Shown piece after piece: positions 1 through 8,698 of a DNA stretch of 64,000 bases. The position numbers and the translations under genes were made by a program. The stretch is from an uncultured bacterium (lineage in GTDB: Bacteria > Cyanobacteriota > Vampirovibrionia > Gastranaerophilales > Gastranaerophilaceae): the NCBI GenBank assembly GCA_903868125.1, contig CAIPUE010000015.1, forward strand, positions 1 to 64,000. Reading direction: 5' to 3'. Position 1 is the first letter of the stretch. Every line of letters starts with the position of its first letter. The notes under the pieces were generated by a model that worked only from the letters and a program-made list of their open reading frames with translations, searched no databases and had not been told where the DNA came from.

Positions 1-233
1 ACGGGCGCATATTATTGTATTAAATTGTCATTTGCCCCTCAGCTGTATAGAGCTTATCTAACTTTTGCTGAACTTTTTCTCCGAAAAAGCTCCAACAGGC
101 CAGCTGAGCCACGGGCGCATATTATTGTATTAAATTGTCATTTGCCCCTCAGCTGTATAGAGCTTATCTAACTTTTGCTGAACTTTTTCTCCGAAAAAGC
201 TCCAACAGGCCAGCTGAGCCACGGGCGCATATT
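1..233. repeat. 110-bp structured tandem repeat
   Basis: Two identical 110-bp units (1-110, 111-220) are followed by the first 13 bases of a third. Each unit has an imperfect inverted repeat with outer arms CTCAGCTG and CAGCTGAG (38-45 and 101-108) and an inner CTTTTT/AAAAAG pair (about 73-89), so it can fold into one long hairpin. No gene was recognised here. A weak open frame at 175-420 starts inside the repeat and runs antisense to nnrD; I regard it as spurious. The array may extend left of the window. Confidence 0.9.
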
Positions 234-308
234 GTATTATTTTTTGTTATTGGATGAGAAAACCCAACCCACTAAACCAGTTTATCAAATAAACTTTTTA
301 AATCAAGC

Positions 309-1151
309 TTACAAAATTGTTTTTATAGATTTGGGAATATATTTCAATAAATCAGACGCTAAAACTGAATATTCGCTGAGCTTTTCAGCTGCGATTTCAG
401 CGGTTTTTCCGTGCAGGTAAACCCCCAAAACACCAGCCTTAAAACAACCAACCCCCTGTGCTAAAAATCCGCTTATCATTCCGGTCAAGACATCTCCACT
501 TCCGCCATGTGACAATGACGAATTCCCTGTGTTGTTTACATAAAAATTTTTACCATTATCCGCAACAAGCGTCCTATGGAGTTTTAAAATAGTTGTGCAA
601 TTATACTTTTCACAGCATTTCTTTACCCAAAATTCAGGCTGAGATAAAATATCCTCTACACATACGCTCATTAACCTTGAAAGTTCTTTCGGATGAGGTG
701 TCAAGATAGTATTAATAGGCAATTTAGATATTTTTAACAAACTCAAAATATTCAACCCATCAGCATCTATTAATACAGGCATATTTAATTTATTCAAAAC
801 TTTAATTAATTCATCAAAAAATTTAATCGTATTTCTATTCACAGAAAGTCCACAACCAATCGAAACAACATCATAATGATTCAATTTTATACTTGCTTTT
901 ACCATCTTTAAAGAGCTTAAAATCACATCAGGGGTTAAGGCTGAAACGGTTTTAAGTACAAAATCAGGAGCCGCCAATGTGCTTAACCCACAGCCGACTT
1001 TTAACGGTGCGACACTCGAAAAATAAGCAGCTCCTGTATAAAACTCCGAACCCGCAATATTTAACACATGCCCAAAAGTTCCCTTATGAGAATTTTCTAG
1101 GCGTTTGGGCAAAAGAGTTTTAACATATTTTTCGTCAAAATGTTTATCCAT
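309..1151 (-). CDS. nnrD: ADP-dependent NAD(P)H-hydrate dehydratase
   Basis: This 280-residue protein is the carbohydrate-kinase-fold dehydratase that repairs hydrated NAD(P)HX with ADP. The diagnostic motif is GSGDVLTGMISGFLAQG near residues 216-232, with the catalytic Asp of the GSGD loop; TPHPKEL (around 152) is also typical of the family. The NAD(P)HX epimerase domain often fused at the N-terminus is absent, so the protein is a stand-alone dehydratase. Its ATG directly follows the stop codon of a trmL remnant, whose terminal GGGGGG run acts as the ribosome binding site, so translation may be coupled to it. The gene lies downstream of clpX on the same strand. Confidence 0.88.
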   Translation of the reverse strand: MDKHFDEKYVKTLLPKRLENSHKGTFGHVLNIAGSEFYTGAAYFSSVAPLKVGCGLSTLAAPDFVLKTVSALTPDVILSSLKMVKASIKLNHYDVVSIGCGLSVNRNTIKFFDELIKVLNKLNMPVLIDADGLNILSLLKISKLPINTILTPHPKELSRLMSVCVEDILSQPEFWVKKCCEKYNCTTILKLHRTLVADNGKNFYVNNTGNSSLSHGGSGDVLTGMISGFLAQGVGCFKAGVLGVYLHGKTAEIAAEKLSEYSVLASDLLKYIPKSIKTIL

Positions 1152-1316
1152 TTACCCCCCATTTTGTCTTATCGCCTCATAAACTACTATTGCAACAGAA
1201 TTTGACAAGTTCAAACTTCTTTGACCTTCCAACATTGGAATCGTAATCGCCGTTTCTTTATTGGCATCTAAAATTATTTCAGGAATTCCTCTCGTTTCGT
1301 CAATCAAATCGCTAGC
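1152..1316 (-). pseudogene. C-terminal remnant of tRNA 2'-O-methyltransferase TrmL
   Basis: An open stretch of 54 codons between clpX and nnrD has no start codon and encodes the C-terminal SPOUT signature of TrmL/TrmH-type methyltransferases: ETRGIPEI, then [22 protein letters not shown] and a stop. TrmL is normally about 155 residues, so roughly the first two thirds is missing. The remnant is in the same frame as clpX and begins right after its TAG, so readthrough would fuse it to ClpX. It probably survives because its end supplies the ribosome binding site of nnrD. The motif match is strong; decay is inferred from the missing N-terminus. Confidence 0.8.
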
Positions 1317-2627
1317 CTAAGCTATTTCTTCGTTAGATAACTCTTTTTTTGTAGGTAACTGAATTAATTCCGCGTTATTTCTGTTCTTTACTATATCTGC
1401 AGTAACCGTATAATGGGTCAAATTTTCCTTAGACGGAACGTCATACATTATATCAAGCATAATTTCTTCAACGATTGAACGCAAAGCTCTCGCACCGGTT
1501 TTTCGCTTAATTGCATCCGCTGCAATTAAATCCACTGCCTCCGGTTCGAATTCCAAATCAACCCCATCCATGCCCAAAAGACATTTGTATTGCTTTAGAA
1601 CGGCATTTTTTGGTTCTGTTAAAATCATTTTCAAAGTTTTTTCATCCAATGCCTCAAGCACAGCGTAAATAGGCACACGACCTATAAATTCCGGGATTAA
1701 ACCAAATTTTAATAAATCCTCAGGTTGAAGTTTTTTCAACATTTTTGAAGAAATAGCTTCCTTTTCTGCTTGAGTTGAAGGAGCTTTTGAGCCAAATCCA
1801 ATAGAAGAACTGTCACCTGCGCGTCTTTCAACGATTTTTTCAAGCCCGACAAACGCACCACCAACAATAAACAAAATATTGCTTGTATCAATTTGGATAA
1901 ATTCTTGATGAGGATGTTTTCTTCCACCTTGGGGCGGGACATTTGCAACTGTTCCTTCAATCATTTTTAAGAGTGCCTGTTGAACGCCTTCACCTGAAAC
2001 GTCTCTTGTAATTGACGTATTTTCAGATTTACGGGCAATTTTATCGATTTCATCAATATAAATTATCCCACGCTCAGCTTTAGAAGCATCATAATCGGAA
2101 CTTTGAAGTAATCTAAGTAAAATATTTTCAACATCGTCCCCAACGTAACCTGCTTCGGTTAAAGTCGTTGCATCTGCGACCGCAAAAGGAACATCCAACA
2201 TTTTAGCAAGCGTTTGAGCCAGTAAAGTCTTCCCGCTTCCTGTAGGCCCTACAAGCAAAATATTTGATTTTTGAATTTCAATATCAATTTTTTTATTTTC
2301 CGATTTGTTATGCTTCAATCGTTTATAATGATTATACACAGCAACAGAGAGAACCTTTTTAGCATCATCCTGACCCACTATATGTTCGTCAAGGTGCGCT
2401 TTGATTTCAGAAGGTTTTGGGATAGGTTTTTCAGCAGGAGCATCAGGTTTTGCTGATTTAGGGTCTTTTTCCTTACCCTCGAAAAACTCCTCGTCCAAAA
2501 TTTCGTTACAAAGTTCCACGCACTCATCACAAATATAAACCTCGGGACCCGCAATCAATTTTTTTACTTGGTCCTGTGTTTTTCCGCAAAAAGAACATTT
2601 CAATCTACTGTCATCATGTTTTGACAT
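1317..2627 (-). CDS. clpX: ClpX ATPase subunit of Clp protease
   Basis: ClpX is the AAA+ unfoldase that recognises tagged substrates and feeds them into ClpP. The 436-residue protein has the N-terminal C4 zinc finger (CSFCGK...CDECVELC, residues 11-40), a Walker A motif GPTGSGKT near 127-134 and a Walker B motif IIYIDEIDK near 188-196. Length is normal. It lies 18 bp downstream of clpP and behind tig, the common tig-clpP-clpX order. Its stop codon is followed in frame by a trmL remnant. Confidence 0.97.
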   Translation of the reverse strand: MSKHDDSRLKCSFCGKTQDQVKKLIAGPEVYICDECVELCNEILDEEFFEGKEKDPKSAKPDAPAEKPIPKPSEIKAHLDEHIVGQDDAKKVLSVAVYNHYKRLKHNKSENKKIDIEIQKSNILLVGPTGSGKTLLAQTLAKMLDVPFAVADATTLTEAGYVGDDVENILLRLLQSSDYDASKAERGIIYIDEIDKIARKSENTSITRDVSGEGVQQALLKMIEGTVANVPPQGGRKHPHQEFIQIDTSNILFIVGGAFVGLEKIVERRAGDSSSIGFGSKAPSTQAEKEAISSKMLKKLQPEDLLKFGLIPEFIGRVPIYAVLEALDEKTLKMILTEPKNAVLKQYKCLLGMDGVDLEFEPEAVDLIAADAIKRKTGARALRSIVEEIMLDIMYDVPSKENLTHYTVTADIVKNRNNAELIQLPTKKELSNEEIA

Positions 2628-2645
2628 GGTTTTCTCCTAATTAAA

Positions 2646-3254
2646 TTATTTCTGGCTGGATTCTCTTAAGGTTTCTTCTCTTGAAACAACTTTATCAATC
2701 ATACCATATTCAAGTGCTTCTATCGGAGTCATTATATAATCTCTGTCGGTATCTTTTTCAATTTTCTTAAGTGATTGACCTGTGTTCGTAGCCAAAATTT
2801 CGTTTAAAGATTTTTTAATTCTAACAATTTCAGCTGCCTGAATTTCGATATCGGTAGCTTGACCTTGCGCCCCGCCCAAAGGTTGGTGGATTAAAACACG
2901 GGAATGAGGTAATGCCATTCTTTTGCCCTTTGCTCCTGCCGCAAGTAAAAATGCACCCATGCTCGCCGCTTGACCTAAGCAAATTGTGCTTACATCAGCT
3001 CTTATGTGCTGCATAGTATCATAAATAGCGAACCCAGCCGTAACGCTGCCTCCAGGGCTATTTATATATAACATAATATCTTTTTCAGGGTTTTCACTAT
3101 CTAATAACAACATTTGTGCAACAATTAAATTTGCTACCATATCATCAACAGGAGTGCCTAAAAAAATAATTCTTTCTCGCAATAATCTTGAAAAAATATC
3201 AAAAGAACGTTCGCCTCTACTTGATTGCTCTATTACTACAGGTACAAAACTCAT
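2646..3254 (-). CDS. clpP: ClpP protease proteolytic subunit
   Basis: ClpP forms the tetradecameric serine-protease chamber used by ClpX. The 202-residue sequence shows the catalytic Ser in [11 protein letters not shown], the His in HQPLGGAQG, and the expected handle region and C-terminus with [20 protein letters not shown]. Length is normal and no propeptide is obvious. It is the middle gene of tig-clpP-clpX and is probably co-transcribed with clpX. Confidence 0.97.
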   Translation of the reverse strand: MSFVPVVIEQSSRGERSFDIFSRLLRERIIFLGTPVDDMVANLIVAQMLLLDSENPEKDIMLYINSPGGSVTAGFAIYDTMQHIRADVSTICLGQAASMGAFLLAAGAKGKRMALPHSRVLIHQPLGGAQGQATDIEIQAAEIVRIKKSLNEILATNTGQSLKKIEKDTDRDYIMTPIEALEYGMIDKVVSREETLRESSQK

Positions 3255-3345
3255 TTTTATTCCCTTTCTTTATCTGATTACATTATAACATATTTTAGAC
3301 TAAGTTGAATAGTTGAAAAGTCGAAAAGTTTTGTATCTCTCATTC

Positions 3346-3419
3346 ACCATTCACCGTTTACCGTTTACCGTTTACCGTTTACCGTTTACCGTTTACCGTT
3401 TACCGTTTACCGTTTACCA
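3346..3419. repeat. (CCGTTTA)9 heptamer array at the 3' end of tig
   Basis: Nine exact copies of a 7-bp unit run from 3354 to 3416 with degenerate flanking copies. On the minus strand the unit reads CGGTAAA. The array overlaps the last codons of tig: the final Asn-Gly-Lys-Arg and the TAA stop are written in array sequence. Similar arrays lie behind groES, rpoD and hisB. Confidence 0.95.
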
Positions 3420-4704
3420 TTCTTACTTTGTTATTTTCAGCCAAGAACTTAACTACCTTTTCGTTCAAAGCCTGTTGAGACAAAGCATTAAACATTTCCT
3501 GATTTTGGTTTAATTGCTTAATTATTTCCATTCTGTCCATATGATAAGTGGTTTCAAGCTCTTTTAACTTGCTTTCCAAATCAGCAGGCTCAATTTTAAG
3601 ATTTTCTTCTTGAGCGATTTTATCAATGACAAGTGAATTTTTAATTCTTATCGCGGCTTCACCTTTCAACTCAGTTAAAATATTGTCCTGACCTTGGTTT
3701 TTGATGACATCTTCCCACTTATAACCCTGCATCGCGAGTCTTTGCTTATATTCCTCAAGCAAAGATTGAGATTCTCTTTCAATCATTGAGTCTTGAATAT
3801 CAATTTTTACACCGCTAAGGACTTTTTCAAAAATCATATTATCCGAATTTTTTCTATCTTCTTTTTCCTTTGTCGCGTCAAGAAATTTTTGTATATCGGC
3901 TTTTAAATCTTCAACAGTCTTAAAATTGCCGGCTTTTTGAGCAAGTTCATCATTAAGCTCAGGCAAAACTTTTTCTTTAATTTCTTTGAGTTTTATTTTA
4001 AAAATTGCCGGTTGTCCTGCAAGCTTTTCGTCCTGATAATTTTTAGGAAACTCGACTTTGATGTCAAATTCTTCCTCCAATTTTTTACCGACTAATTGCT
4101 CTGCAAAGCCCGGAATAAAATTGGAATTTGCCAAATCAAGCGAATAATTTTGAGCAGCTCCACCTTGTATTTTTTCACCTTTTACAGACCCATCGAAATC
4201 AATTACAACAACGTCATTTTCTTTTGTCGGTCTGTCAACAACCAAGCTAAAAGTCGCATTACGTTGCAATAAACCATCTAAAGCCTTATCAAAAGCGTCT
4301 TTAGGCGTTACATATTCTTCTACTTCCACGGTTAAGTTTTTGTATTCTCCAAGTTTTACTTCTGGGCGAAGTTCTACCTTTGCAACTATTTTTATATTTT
4401 GACCTATTTCAAAATCATACGATTCAACATATGGTTGCGCAATTACATCTAATTTATTTTCTATAATAGTTTCTTTAAAAATATTAGGCAATAATCTTTC
4501 CAAGGTTTCTTGCTTAATTCTTTCTATCCCAACATGCTGTTCTACCATATTTCTTGGAGCCTTCCCTTTTCTAAATCCGGGAATATTTACATATTCGGAC
4601 ACCTTCTTAACCGCTTTGTTATACTCGGTTAGTGCATCCTTTGCAGATACTTCAATTTCTAATTTAACAACATTGTTAGGTTCTTTTTCTAAATTAACTT
4701 TCAT
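3400..4704 (-). CDS. tig: Trigger factor, ribosome-associated chaperone
   Basis: Trigger factor binds at the ribosome exit tunnel and chaperones nascent chains. The N-terminal domain carries the ribosome-docking signature GFRKGKAPRNM (about residues 44-54 from this start). A FKBP-type PPIase domain follows (NDVVVIDFDGSVKGEKIQGG, about 160-240), then a long helical C-terminal arm. I chose the ATG at 4704 (MKVNLEKEPNN) because AGGGTG lies about 8 nt upstream; a GTG three codons earlier is possible. The C-terminal VNGKR is encoded by the heptamer array, so array length changes would alter or extend the tail. It heads tig-clpP-clpX. Confidence 0.95.
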   Translation of the reverse strand: MKVNLEKEPNNVVKLEIEVSAKDALTEYNKAVKKVSEYVNIPGFRKGKAPRNMVEQHVGIERIKQETLERLLPNIFKETIIENKLDVIAQPYVESYDFEIGQNIKIVAKVELRPEVKLGEYKNLTVEVEEYVTPKDAFDKALDGLLQRNATFSLVVDRPTKENDVVVIDFDGSVKGEKIQGGAAQNYSLDLANSNFIPGFAEQLVGKKLEEEFDIKVEFPKNYQDEKLAGQPAIFKIKLKEIKEKVLPELNDELAQKAGNFKTVEDLKADIQKFLDATKEKEDRKNSDNMIFEKVLSGVKIDIQDSMIERESQSLLEEYKQRLAMQGYKWEDVIKNQGQDNILTELKGEAAIRIKNSLVIDKIAQEENLKIEPADLESKLKELETTYHMDRMEIIKQLNQNQEMFNALSQQALNEKVVKFLAENNKVRMVNGKR

Positions 4705-4771
4705 ATTTTTCACCCTTCATTCTTATATCTTACAAGATTATACCTCAAAAACAATAAAAAAAGCAAGTTCG

Positions 4772-4799
4772 ATTAAATCATAAAAACGTATGATTTAAT
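4772..4799. promoter_or_regulatory. 10-bp perfect inverted repeat upstream of tig
   Basis: ATTAAATCAT and ATGATTTAAT are separated by 8 bp, about 70 bp upstream of the tig start. It could be an operator for tig or part of a transcript end. No matching regulator was identified. Confidence 0.4.
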
Positions 4800-4867
4800 T
4801 TAAAAAAGATGTTGCTAATATAGCACTATACTCCTTAGAGACAATGATACACATATCCCTAATCAAC

Positions 4868-4905
4868 AGCTATGAACCACCCTTAAAAGGACATAGCTTT
4901 TTTTT
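4868..4905 (+). terminator. Terminator-like hairpin with T tract
   Basis: AGCTATG (4868-4874) pairs perfectly with CATAGCT (4892-4898), with an inner CCTT/AAGG pair, and is followed by a run of T. It reads as a plus-strand intrinsic terminator, but no plus-strand gene precedes it. It may end a short transcript starting near 4840. An open frame of about 49 codons (4842-4991) crosses the hairpin; I cannot support it as a gene. Confidence 0.5.
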
Positions 4906-4976
4906 ATTTAAAAAAGTTGATACAAAAGTCTTAAACCAGTCAGTGAAAAGAAATTTAAGTTTTTTATCGTTAAAAA

Positions 4977-5249
4977 TTATTCTTCCAAAATAGTCCAATT
5001 TTCTGGCAGTTTTTCTTCGATTTTCTTAATAAGTTCTGAAGGTTTAATCCCTAAAGCTTCTGCCACTCTCCACATTGACAAAAATGCAGGCTCATTCTTC
5101 CCGTTTTCTAGGCGACTAATTAAAGATTTTTGCAAGTCATTTTCATAAGCAAAAATATTTAGCGATAAGCCTTTTTCCTGTCTTAATTGTTTAATTACAG
5201 TTGCTATTGCTCTTAGTAATTCTTCATTTTTGCTTTTAAAGTGTTGCAT
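4977..5249 (-). CDS. Xre-family HTH transcriptional regulator
   Basis: This 90-residue protein is essentially one Cro/C1-type helix-turn-helix: IKQLRQEKGLSLNIFAYENDLQKSLISRLENGKNEP (about residues 18-53), followed by a short helical tail. It is a probable DNA-binding repressor. It is divergent from the small secreted protein at 5309, and the 59-bp gap holds a palindrome (5285-5298) that could be its operator. The target genes are inferred only from this arrangement. Confidence 0.85.
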   Translation of the reverse strand: MQHFKSKNEELLRAIATVIKQLRQEKGLSLNIFAYENDLQKSLISRLENGKNEPAFLSMWRVAEALGIKPSELIKKIEEKLPENWTILEE

Positions 5250-5284
5250 ATATAGAATATTAATGCTAATTTATTGTAAATGTG

Positions 5285-5298
5285 TTCTACATATAGAA
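5285..5298. promoter_or_regulatory. Palindromic operator candidate between divergent genes
   Basis: TTCTA-CATA-TAGAA is a perfect 5-bp inverted repeat 11 bp before the GTG of the gene at 5309 and 36 bp before the divergent Xre gene. A second TAGAA half site lies at 5254-5258. Placement suits autoregulation by the Xre protein. Confidence 0.4.
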
Positions 5299-5308
5299 AA
5301 GAGTTTAA

Positions 5309-5566
5309 GTGAAAAAGATTATTCCGATTTTAATTTTGATAATTTTATCAGGCAAGGTTTTGGCTGTGGATTTTAATAATTATATTTATGCCGACTATAA
5401 CTGGGATAATTCACCGCATAATTACAATAATTCACTTTATAACCCAAAAGCGTTGATTTTTTATTCCACAAAAGACACGCCAAAAGGATACATTGTTAAA
5501 AAAGGAAATAAGTTGATTCTATTTGATTTAAAGGGAAATTGTAAGGGATATACTTACGTAAAATAA
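5309..5566 (+). CDS. Small secreted protein of unknown function
   Basis: This 85-residue protein starts at GTG. It has a clear signal peptide (MKKIIPILILIILSGKVLA, then VDFNN), so the mature part is about 66 residues, rich in Asn and Tyr (NNYIYADYNWDN, HNYNNSLYN). The C-terminal half (STKDTPKGYIVKKGNKLILFDLKGNCKGYTYVK) looks like a short beta hairpin with one Cys. I recognise no family. It is divergent from an Xre regulator with a palindrome between them and is 6 bp from the convergent end of fliI. Confidence 0.6.
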   Translation: MKKIIPILILIILSGKVLAVDFNNYIYADYNWDNSPHNYNNSLYNPKALIFYSTKDTPKGYIVKKGNKLILFDLKGNCKGYTYVK

Positions 5567-5572
5567 ATAATA

Positions 5573-6922
5573 TCAAATATCCACATTCGCCATCATAGAA
5601 ATTAACGTAGCGATTGTAGAATCCATATTTACGCTATCAGCCGTTTTTTGCTGTAAAAAAGCATTAATTTGCGGCATCATTTCTATTGCCGTATCAAGTC
5701 TCGGGTTTGTTCCCTGTTGATACATCCCAACATCAATCAAATCCTTGTTCTCTCGATAAATAGCAAGAATTTTACGCATTTTAGCTGCGGCGTCTTTTTG
5801 TTCATCGGTCGTGATTTCGGTTGCCAATCTCGAAATACTTCCCAAAACATCAATCGCAGGATAATGATTCATCTCCGCAACTTTTCTCGATAAAAAAATA
5901 TGCCCGTCAACAATCCCACGAACAGTATCAACAACAGGGTCATTAATGTCGTCCCCCTCCATTAAAACAGTATAAAGAGCCGTTATAGAGCCTTTTTTAC
6001 TGTTCCCAGTTCTTTCAAGTGCCTTTTGCAACCAAGAAAAAATAGAAGGCGGATAACCTTTCATTGTCGGCGGTTCGCCGATGGACAACCCAACCTCACG
6101 CCCAGCCATCGCACAACGGGTTATCGTATCAGTCATTAAAAAAACTTTTTTACCTTGGTCCCTAAAATACTCACACACAGCAGTCGCCGTAAGCAAACAC
6201 TTTTGCCTGATTAAAGGCGGTTGATCCCCGGTTGAACAAACCAACACAGATTTTTTCATCCCCTCAGTCCCGAGAGAATTCTCAATAAATTCCTTTACTT
6301 CACGACCACGTTCTCCGATTAAAGCCATGACGTTTACATCAGCATCAGAATTTCTTGCAATCATCCCAAGCATAGTACTCTTGCCGACTCCCGAACCTGC
6401 AAAAAGCCCCATACGCTGACCGGCCCCCAAAGTTAAGCACGAATCAATCGCCCTTACCCCTGTTGAAAACATAGTATTAATAATAGGTCGATCAAAAGCA
6501 TCCGGCGGGCTCCCCTCAATCGAAACCCATTTTGCGCCCATTGTATCAAGCGGACGCCCGTCAATCGGTTCGCCCATAGGATTTATAAGCCGTCCGAGCA
6601 GAAAATCCCCCACAGGAATTGTTATCTGCTTGCCCATGCTCTGCACCAAGCTCCCTTGACCTATCCCTGCTCCGTCATACAACAACAATAATTGCGCCGC
6701 ATCACCCTTAAACGCAACAACCTCCGCAGCTTTTTTCTCCCCGTTTTGGGTCTCAATATAACACAAATCACCGATTTTTAACCCCGGTAGCTTAACCTCA
6801 ACAGTCAACCCCAATAATTTCGATACAGAACCCTTGTATTGATATAAATTAGTCGAATTTAACACTTTTTTTGCCTGAGATTTTAAATCCGATATTAAAT
6901 TTTCACCCTTTTCACCAATCAT
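5573..6922 (-). CDS. fliI: Flagellar export ATPase FliI
   Basis: FliI energises the flagellar type III export apparatus together with FliH and FliJ. The 449-residue sequence has the F1-beta-like fold with Walker A in GLFAGSGVGKSTMLGMIARN (about 174-193), ALIGERGREVKEF and SLGEPPTMKGYPPS-type motifs, and DPVVDTVRGIVDGHIFLSRK. The features discriminate FliI/type III ATPases from F1 beta. It stands apart from fliJ-fliK here: rsmE and the CCA enzyme lie between. Its product probably works with the FliJ encoded at 11268-11780. Confidence 0.93.
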   Translation of the reverse strand: MIGEKGENLISDLKSQAKKVLNSTNLYQYKGSVSKLLGLTVEVKLPGLKIGDLCYIETQNGEKKAAEVVAFKGDAAQLLLLYDGAGIGQGSLVQSMGKQITIPVGDFLLGRLINPMGEPIDGRPLDTMGAKWVSIEGSPPDAFDRPIINTMFSTGVRAIDSCLTLGAGQRMGLFAGSGVGKSTMLGMIARNSDADVNVMALIGERGREVKEFIENSLGTEGMKKSVLVCSTGDQPPLIRQKCLLTATAVCEYFRDQGKKVFLMTDTITRCAMAGREVGLSIGEPPTMKGYPPSIFSWLQKALERTGNSKKGSITALYTVLMEGDDINDPVVDTVRGIVDGHIFLSRKVAEMNHYPAIDVLGSISRLATEITTDEQKDAAAKMRKILAIYRENKDLIDVGMYQQGTNPRLDTAIEMMPQINAFLQQKTADSVNMDSTIATLISMMANVDI

Positions 6923-7074
6923 CCAAAACCAACCTTTAACGATATTTTAACATATTTTCGGTGAAGGTACAAAAAGTGTTAAGTTTTGTAATCACGCAAA
7001 CCAGCCAAAAACACTGACATAAACAAACGAACAGCTTCCCCTTATAAAAACTTTTAAAAGCATAAAGAAGGGCT

Positions 7075-7102
7075 TGACAAATCAAAAAGTTGTGTCATAA
7101 TA
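7075..7102 (+). promoter_or_regulatory. Sigma70-type promoter of an orphan transcript
   Basis: TTGACA (7075-7080) and CATAAT (7097-7102) are 16 bp apart. No convincing protein gene follows before the strong terminator at 7215-7248. Confidence 0.6.
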
Positions 7103-7108
7103 AAAAAG

Positions 7109-7250
7109 TAGATTTAAGTGTAGCTGAAACACTAAATAGCAAACAAGAAATCATTAACCCCGAAAATATAAACTCCTAAATATAAACACTAAAAAGAGAC
7201 CATTAGGATGCAGAAAACGACCCACTCTATCAAAAGAGTGGGTCGTTTTA
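7109..7250 (+). ncRNA. Candidate small RNA of about 140 nt
   Basis: The interval runs from the predicted start below a consensus promoter to a perfect 14-bp terminator hairpin. Near the 5' end AGTGT and ACACT flank a short loop (about 7116-7133); the middle is A-rich and probably single stranded. The only open frame is 19 codons (7208-7267) and runs through the terminator, so I favour a noncoding RNA. It lies between the 5' end of fliI (-) and the 3' end of the CCA enzyme (-). I could not assign it to 6S, Yfr1 or another family by eye. Confidence 0.45.
7215..7248. terminator. Strong bidirectional intrinsic terminator
   Basis: AAACGACCCACTCT and AGAGTGGGTCGTTT form a perfect 14-bp stem with a 6-nt loop; T residues follow on the plus strand. 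Confidence 0.85.
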
Positions 7251-7294
7251 TCCTAAATCTTGCATAATTAATAATTAGTGTATTATGTACATTA

Positions 7295-8698
7295 TTAATT
7301 CGAGCCGGAGAGAAAAGCGATAGCTTCCTCTTTTGTCGTAATTTCCCCCGATAATTGCGCATCTTTAAGTGATTTTATTATATTTCCAAGCTCTTTTGAA
7401 GGTTTTATGTTTAATAATTCCATTATTTCTTCACCTGAAATCAATTTAGGAAGCGGTTTTAGAGATTCTTTAACCTCCAAATAATAATTCAAAAGAGATT
7501 TTAAATTATTAATATTTTTTTCAACTATCTTTGGAGTAATCTCAACGCCTTGAGCTGAAAGCCTGTCAGCCATTGCTAAAGTTATTACATCAATGACTTC
7601 GTTTCCCATTTTTCTTATAAATCGCATATAAATTTTGTCGGTTATTTCAGGGGCACCGAGAACATGCGAGGGGTAGATATGAAATTTTATCATTTTGGAA
7701 ATATAATCGTTCTGTTTTTTGGAAAATTTTGCTGTTTTTAAGATTTTTAAGCCCATTTTTGAACCGACATCGTCATGTTTTATAAATCTGTGCTTACCGG
7801 TATCTTCCTCAATAGTCCAAGTGCTTGGCTTTCCTATGTCATGTAAAAATCCCGCAAGCTTGAGATGGGCGAGTCTGGTTGCCCCGCCAAAATCTTTTTT
7901 TTCAAGATGACTGCGAACTTCAGGCGAACTTTTTTCATAAATATCCTGAATTTGTTTTACCGTTTCAACCGAATGTGAAAAAAGGTCAAGATGATGGTGC
8001 AAATTGGGCGGAACTTTTTTTAATTCCTGCGATATCGGCAAAATTTCGCTCAACAAGCCTGTTTCGTCCATATTAATAAGAGTCTTTGCACTAAAGTCTC
8101 CTGCAAAAAGTTTCAAGAGTTCGTAATTAACCCTTTCAACGGCGGGCTCTTTAATTTTTGCGGCATGCCTTGTTATTATTTTTATTAAATCGTTATCCAA
8201 TTCAAATCCGAGAGCGGCTTGAAATCTATAAATTCGAAGCAATCTAAGCGGGTCATCAATAAAATTCTGTTCAGAAATATGGCGAATTTTTTTTGATTTC
8301 AAATCGTTAATGCCACCGGTAATGTCAATAAGTTCAAGCGTTTTAAGGTTCAAGGCAATGGCGTTTATTGTTAAATCTCTGCGTTTCAAATCATCTTCAA
8401 TTGAATCCCCTGAAAGAGCTGCTATGTCTATACAATTAATTTTATCTTTCATTATTAATCTATAAATTTTATTTTCCTCATTAAGCGGGATAAATGTCGC
8501 ATTAATAGCCTTGGCAAGACTTTTAGCGAATTCCTCGGCGTTTACTTTATCCACAATCATATCTTTATCAAAATTTTCTTTACCCAGATAAAAATCTCTT
8601 AAAATACCGCCTACAAGGTAAATTTCAGCATTATTGGCATGCGTTTTGATTAAACTAACAATTGCATCGTTCTTAATTTTTTCAACAATATTACTCAT
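7295..8698 (-). CDS. CCA tRNA nucleotidyltransferase / poly(A) polymerase family
   Basis: This class II nucleotidyltransferase (about 467 residues) either adds CCA to tRNA 3' ends or polyadenylates RNA. The head domain has YLVGGILRDFYLGKENFDKDMIV, the family's GG...DxD-type signature, followed by RRDLTINAIALNL and the RLLRIYRF region. A C-terminal HD domain is present (LAGFLHDIGKPSTW). I chose ATG 8698 (MSNIVEKIKND), which overlaps the rsmE stop by 8 bp; ATGs at 8704 and 8719 are in frame. Both tRNAs in this window encode CCA, so the enzyme may serve mainly in repair. Sequence alone does not separate CCA from poly(A) activity. Confidence 0.88.
   Translation of the reverse strand: MSNIVEKIKNDAIVSLIKTHANNAEIYLVGGILRDFYLGKENFDKDMIVDKVNAEEFAKSLAKAINATFIPLNEENKIYRLIMKDKINCIDIAALSGDSIEDDLKRRDLTINAIALNLKTLELIDITGGINDLKSKKIRHISEQNFIDDPLRLLRIYRFQAALGFELDNDLIKIITRHAAKIKEPAVERVNYELLKLFAGDFSAKTLINMDETGLLSEILPISQELKKVPPNLHHHLDLFSHSVETVKQIQDIYEKSSPEVRSHLEKKDFGGATRLAHLKLAGFLHDIGKPSTWTIEEDTGKHRFIKHDDVGSKMGLKILKTAKFSKKQNDYISKMIKFHIYPSHVLGAPEITDKIYMRFIRKMGNEVIDVITLAMADRLSAQGVEITPKIVEKNINNLKSLLNYYLEVKESLKPLPKLISGEEIMELLNIKPSKELGNIIKSLKDAQLSGEITTKEEAIAFLSGSN

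Noticed and set aside
175-420. 81-codon frame starting within the 110-bp repeat
   Set aside because: Starts in repeat sequence, runs antisense over nnrD, no ribosome binding site or family motif.
3354-3416. CRISPR-like periodic sequence
   Set aside because: Seven-base units without spacers; no CRISPR repeats or cas genes seen anywhere in the window.
3313-3513. Repetitive frame over the heptamer array
   Set aside because: A 7-bp array is open by chance in some frames; it overlaps tig antisense.
4842-4991. About 49-codon plus-strand frame through the hairpin at 4868
   Set aside because: Crosses a terminator-like hairpin and overlaps the end of the Xre gene antisense; no ribosome binding site.
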